This document shows, piece by piece, positions 61,296 to 64,000 of a stretch of DNA of 64,000 nt. The stretch covers positions 2,852,001 to 2,916,000 of the forward strand of contig NZ_CP125854.1 in assembly GCF_030169785.1 (NCBI RefSeq), in the 5' to 3' direction. The position numbers and the translations under genes are program-made. Under the pieces are notes generated by a model. It was given only the letters and a program-made list of their open reading frames with translations, was not told where the DNA came from and made no database searches. The number at the start of each line of letters is the position of its first letter. The first letter of the stretch is position 1. The stretch comes from Bdellovibrio sp. 22V (GTDB taxonomy: Bacteria > Bdellovibrionota > Bdellovibrionia > Bdellovibrionales > Bdellovibrionaceae).

Positions 61296-62246
61296 TTAAG
61301 CTCTTGCGGGCTTAGCAGCCTTTTTTAGATTCAACTTGTCCATAAGAAGAACAAGCGGAGCGGCTACGTAAATAGATGAGTAAGTACCGAAGAAGATACC
61401 GATGCAGATAGAGAACGCGATGTCTTCAACAGTTCCATCAGCAAAGATGTACAAGCACAATGCAGAAACGAAAGTCGTTCCTGACGTAATCAATGTACGA
61501 ACCAACATTTCGTTGATGGATTTATTGATGATAAATCCAAAACCTTTACCATGCTCGTGACCTTCCACTTCGCGGATACGGTCAAATACGACGATCGTAT
61601 CGTTCAGAGAGAAACCAATCAAAGTCATGATCGCTGCCAAGATAGATACGTTCACTTCTTTCCCAACAGCCACGAACACAGCCAACGTGATCACAGCATC
61701 GTGGAACAAGCAAAGAACTGCACCCGGAGCAAATTTATAGTCGAAACGAAGAGCCACGTAGATCAAGATAACGAGAAGACAGTAAAATACCGCCAACACA
61801 CCGTTACGCTTCAACTCGGCACCCACTTGAGGTCCCACTGTATCCACGCGGCGGATATCAGGGCCTGCGGCAGCAAAAGCCGTCGTGATTTTTTCACGGA
61901 TTTTAGAAATATCCGCATTCAAAATTTCATTCGTTTCTTTGTCAGTCGCGCCTTGTCTTCCTTGGAATCGCACGATGAATTCGTTGCCTTCACCGAAAGA
62001 CTGAACACCCACGTCACCCAACTTCAATTCGTCAACGGCACCACGAACTTGGTCGATGGTGACCGGTTGAGCGAACTTCACTTGAATCTCAGTACCACCT
62101 TTAAAGTCGATACCGTAAGTGATCCCGTGAACACCCAAGTAAATCAAAGAAGCTACGACCAAAAGCAGTGAAATACCGCCGAAGAACCAAGCTTTACCAA
62201 CAAAATCAAAACGGCCAAAAGATTCTACTTTATTATTGTTAGCCAT
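61296..62246 (-). CDS. secF: Protein translocase subunit SecF
   Basis: 316 residues with six membrane segments: GIDFKGGTEIQVKF after the first, a periplasmic P4-like domain, then RFDYKFAPGAVLCLFHDAVITLA and LIGFSLNDTIVVFDRIRE. It forms the SecDF complex that uses the proton gradient to finish protein export. The ATG at 62246 has AGGTG just upstream. It follows secD by 9 bp. Confidence 0.96.
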   Translation of the reverse strand: MANNNKVESFGRFDFVGKAWFFGGISLLLVVASLIYLGVHGITYGIDFKGGTEIQVKFAQPVTIDQVRGAVDELKLGDVGVQSFGEGNEFIVRFQGRQGATDKETNEILNADISKIREKITTAFAAAGPDIRRVDTVGPQVGAELKRNGVLAVFYCLLVILIYVALRFDYKFAPGAVLCLFHDAVITLAVFVAVGKEVNVSILAAIMTLIGFSLNDTIVVFDRIREVEGHEHGKGFGFIINKSINEMLVRTLITSGTTFVSALCLYIFADGTVEDIAFSICIGIFFGTYSSIYVAAPLVLLMDKLNLKKAAKPARA

Positions 62247-62255
62247 ACTCACCTA

Positions 62256-63950
62256 CTAAACCGAAAGCTTCTTGAAGTTGAATTTATTCACAAGCGTATC
62301 AACGATCACTTTAGATACGAATACGTTCGCGAACATAGAAGTTACGATACCGATCAAAAGAGTCACCGCAAAACCACGCACCGGACCTGTACCGAAGTAC
62401 AAAAGAACCACAGCTGTTGCCGCTGTCGTCACGTTGGCATCGATGATCGCAGACATCGCACGATGGTAACCTTCTTTCACAGCCACCTTAATACTATGTC
62501 CCAGTCTCAGCTCTTCCTTGATACGCTCATTGATCAGAACGTTCGCATCGACAGCAAAGCCGACAGTCAAAGCGATACCCGCAATACCTGGCAAAGTCAG
62601 AGTCGCGCCGAAGCTTGTCAACAAAGCGAAGATTGAAAGGATGTTGATTCCCAACGCCACGCTCGCGATAGCTCCCATAGAACGGTAGTAGATAACCATG
62701 AACAAGACGACGATCAAAGCGCCTACATAAGATCCCATCTTCGCTTTATTGATGGCATCCGCACCCAATGTCGGACCCACACGTCTTTCTTCCAATTGCT
62801 CCAAAGAAGCAGGCAAAGCACCCGCACGAAGAGCCGTTGAAATCATTTTCGCTTCATCCATCATTTGGTTACGGTCACGATTTCCGCCCAAAGTAACAAC
62901 CGCAGAACCACCCGCGATACGATCACGAATGCTTGGCGCTGATTTTACAACTTTATCAAGCACGATGGCCATTTGTTTGCCAACGTTTGCGCCCGTCAAG
63001 TCTGCGAACTTCGCAGCCCCAGCAGCGTTAAAGTTCAAAGAAACTTGCGGCATATTGTATTGGTCGTAACCAACGAAAGCGTCATCAAGTGCGCCACCGC
63101 CAAGATCCGTGTCCGTTTTCAAAAGATAAGGAACTGCGCCTGCTTCCATTGTTGTCGCATTGGCAGACTTCTCGAAATAAACAACCGTTTTTTCCGGCAG
63201 CTTTCCTTTAAGATCTTCGTTCACGCGCGTTACGTAGTCAGAGTACTTCAATGTCTCCATTGAGTAGTTCCCTGCTTTTTCAGCTTCCGCGATCATTGCT
63301 TGAAGTTCTTGCGGAGTTTTTTCCGTAGACACAATCATGAAGTCCAACTTCGCCGTTGTATTGATAAGCTGTTTTGCTTTTTCCGCATCAGCCATACCCG
63401 GAAGCTGAATCAAAATGCGGTTGGCGCCTTGTTGAGAGATAGAAGGCTCCGCCACACCGAATTCGTCGATACGGTTACGGATCGTTTCAATCGCCTGTTG
63501 GATCACGCGATTTTTGTACTCATTCAAGTAAGCATCAAAGTAACGAGCCGTTACAGACGTATCTGTCGTTCCCATCACTTGTAGCACTGTATTGTATTTC
63601 GAAGAAAGGAACTGCTCAATCGCAGCACGATCCGTTGCGTTTGCCACTGTGATCGTCATTTCACCTTGTTCCGGCTTTTCAGACTTGATGTCAGCAAATG
63701 CAACATTTTCCTTTTGCATCTCTGCTTTCATGGAAGTCATCAAACGATTGAGGCTTTCTTTAACAACGCCGTCAACGTCCACGCCCATAACAAGATGCAA
63801 ACCACCTTGGATATCCAAGCCGTAGTTCAATTTTTGCTTAGATGGCCACCAAGATTTTTCACCAAAGTTCACCACGTTTGGCATAACCCAAACTAGGGCT
63901 GCCACAACACCTATAACCGCGAGAGCTGATCTCCAACGAAGTCCTTCCAT
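62256..63950 (-). CDS. secD: Protein translocase subunit SecD
   Basis: 564 residues. LNYGLDIQGGLHLVMGV near the N-terminus, the periplasmic P1 domain with DEFGVAEPSISQQGANRILIQLPG, and the C-terminal membrane half (GFAVDANVLINERIKEEL; AIIDANVTTAATAVVLLYFGTGPVRGFAVTL) are typical. The ATG at 63950 shares its first base with the stop of the preceding gene fragment (TAATG), with GAGGAAAAG upstream. It precedes secF. Confidence 0.96.
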   Translation of the reverse strand: MEGLRWRSALAVIGVVAALVWVMPNVVNFGEKSWWPSKQKLNYGLDIQGGLHLVMGVDVDGVVKESLNRLMTSMKAEMQKENVAFADIKSEKPEQGEMTITVANATDRAAIEQFLSSKYNTVLQVMGTTDTSVTARYFDAYLNEYKNRVIQQAIETIRNRIDEFGVAEPSISQQGANRILIQLPGMADAEKAKQLINTTAKLDFMIVSTEKTPQELQAMIAEAEKAGNYSMETLKYSDYVTRVNEDLKGKLPEKTVVYFEKSANATTMEAGAVPYLLKTDTDLGGGALDDAFVGYDQYNMPQVSLNFNAAGAAKFADLTGANVGKQMAIVLDKVVKSAPSIRDRIAGGSAVVTLGGNRDRNQMMDEAKMISTALRAGALPASLEQLEERRVGPTLGADAINKAKMGSYVGALIVVLFMVIYYRSMGAIASVALGINILSIFALLTSFGATLTLPGIAGIALTVGFAVDANVLINERIKEELRLGHSIKVAVKEGYHRAMSAIIDANVTTAATAVVLLYFGTGPVRGFAVTLLIGIVTSMFANVFVSKVIVDTLVNKFNFKKLSV

Positions 63951-64000
63951 TATTTCTTTTCCTCTGCTGTTGCTGCTTTCTGAGATGTAGCAATTTGGCT
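63950..64000 (-). CDS. yajC: 3' end of the gene before secD, probably yajC (partial)
   Basis: The last 51 bases on the minus strand read as 16 codons and TAA (SQIATSQKAATAEEKK). The stop shares one base with the secD ATG, so the genes are coupled. yajC normally precedes secD-secF and ends in a charged, low-complexity tail; the call rests on position and this tail only, as the gene runs off the window. Confidence 0.55.
   Translation of the reverse strand, partial: SQIATSQKAATAEEKK

Overview
The window looks like a chromosomal segment of a predatory Bdellovibrionota bacterium, most likely Bdellovibrio or a close relative. The evidence is: three regulators of the TIGR02147/DUF4423 family that is expanded in Bdellovibrio and Fibrobacter, a trimeric-fibre-type adhesin, several type IV prepilin-like proteins, lipoproteins ending their signal in FQNC, a TIGR02285-type binding protein, and dense coding with many 4-nt ATGA overlaps. 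This is inference from family content; no rRNA or marker gene is present. I saw no tRNA, rRNA, insertion sequence, prophage or CRISPR array.

Layout. 0.2-14.4 kb is a surface/envelope region: a Rieske-flavoprotein, a decapeptide-repeat fibre, two copies of a pentapeptide-protein + HTTM-like membrane-protein cassette, a GLG1-type Cys-rich protein, a beta-propeller, lipoproteins, a 1110-residue Gly-rich surface lipoprotein and OsmC. 14.5-15.5 kb is a small stress operon (BON + YflT-like). 15.6-25.5 kb is the most unusual block: three TIGR02147 regulators, a KH RNA-binding protein, a large membrane sulfatase/phosphotransferase-like enzyme, two prepilins with C-terminal collagen-like Gly-X-Y tails, and a Cys-rich repeat lipoprotein. 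A near-palindromic 19-bp motif (GTTCTGAATTATTCAGAAC-like) occurs only in the intergenic spaces of this block, suggesting one regulon. The block ends in a homopolymer-rich scar (about 25494-25575) that cuts a third prepilin gene and the 3' end of the opposing gene; it looks like an assembly error.

26.0-33.1 kb holds sohB and a complete oligopeptide ABC transporter (D, F, A, B, C), with a hairpin between the binding protein and the permeases and an unusual insertion in the C permease. 33.1-44.6 kb is mostly housekeeping: binding protein, tatA, GDPD, AsmA-like, greA, two BFD-type Fe-S proteins, gloB, TIGR01777-SRPBCC fusion, photolyase, UbiB-like kinase and TlpA-like thioredoxin. 44.6-50.3 kb is a second prepilin-like operon (980-residue pilin-like protein, two prepilins, EF-hand exported protein). 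50.4-58.3 kb carries a CDF exporter, CtaA, a Lon-N domain protein, DCC, NUDIX, DUF1275, a Na/Pi transporter, DUF486 and a tandem pseudo-receiver protein. 58.3-64.0 kb is (yajC)-secD-secF-recJ-queC-DUF366 on the minus strand.

Three sites with the same architecture (-35 TAAA-like, 16 nt, GCCGATAA-like) precede the fibre, a lipoprotein and the second pilin operon. They suggest that a FliA-type sigma factor drives part of the surface-protein programme.
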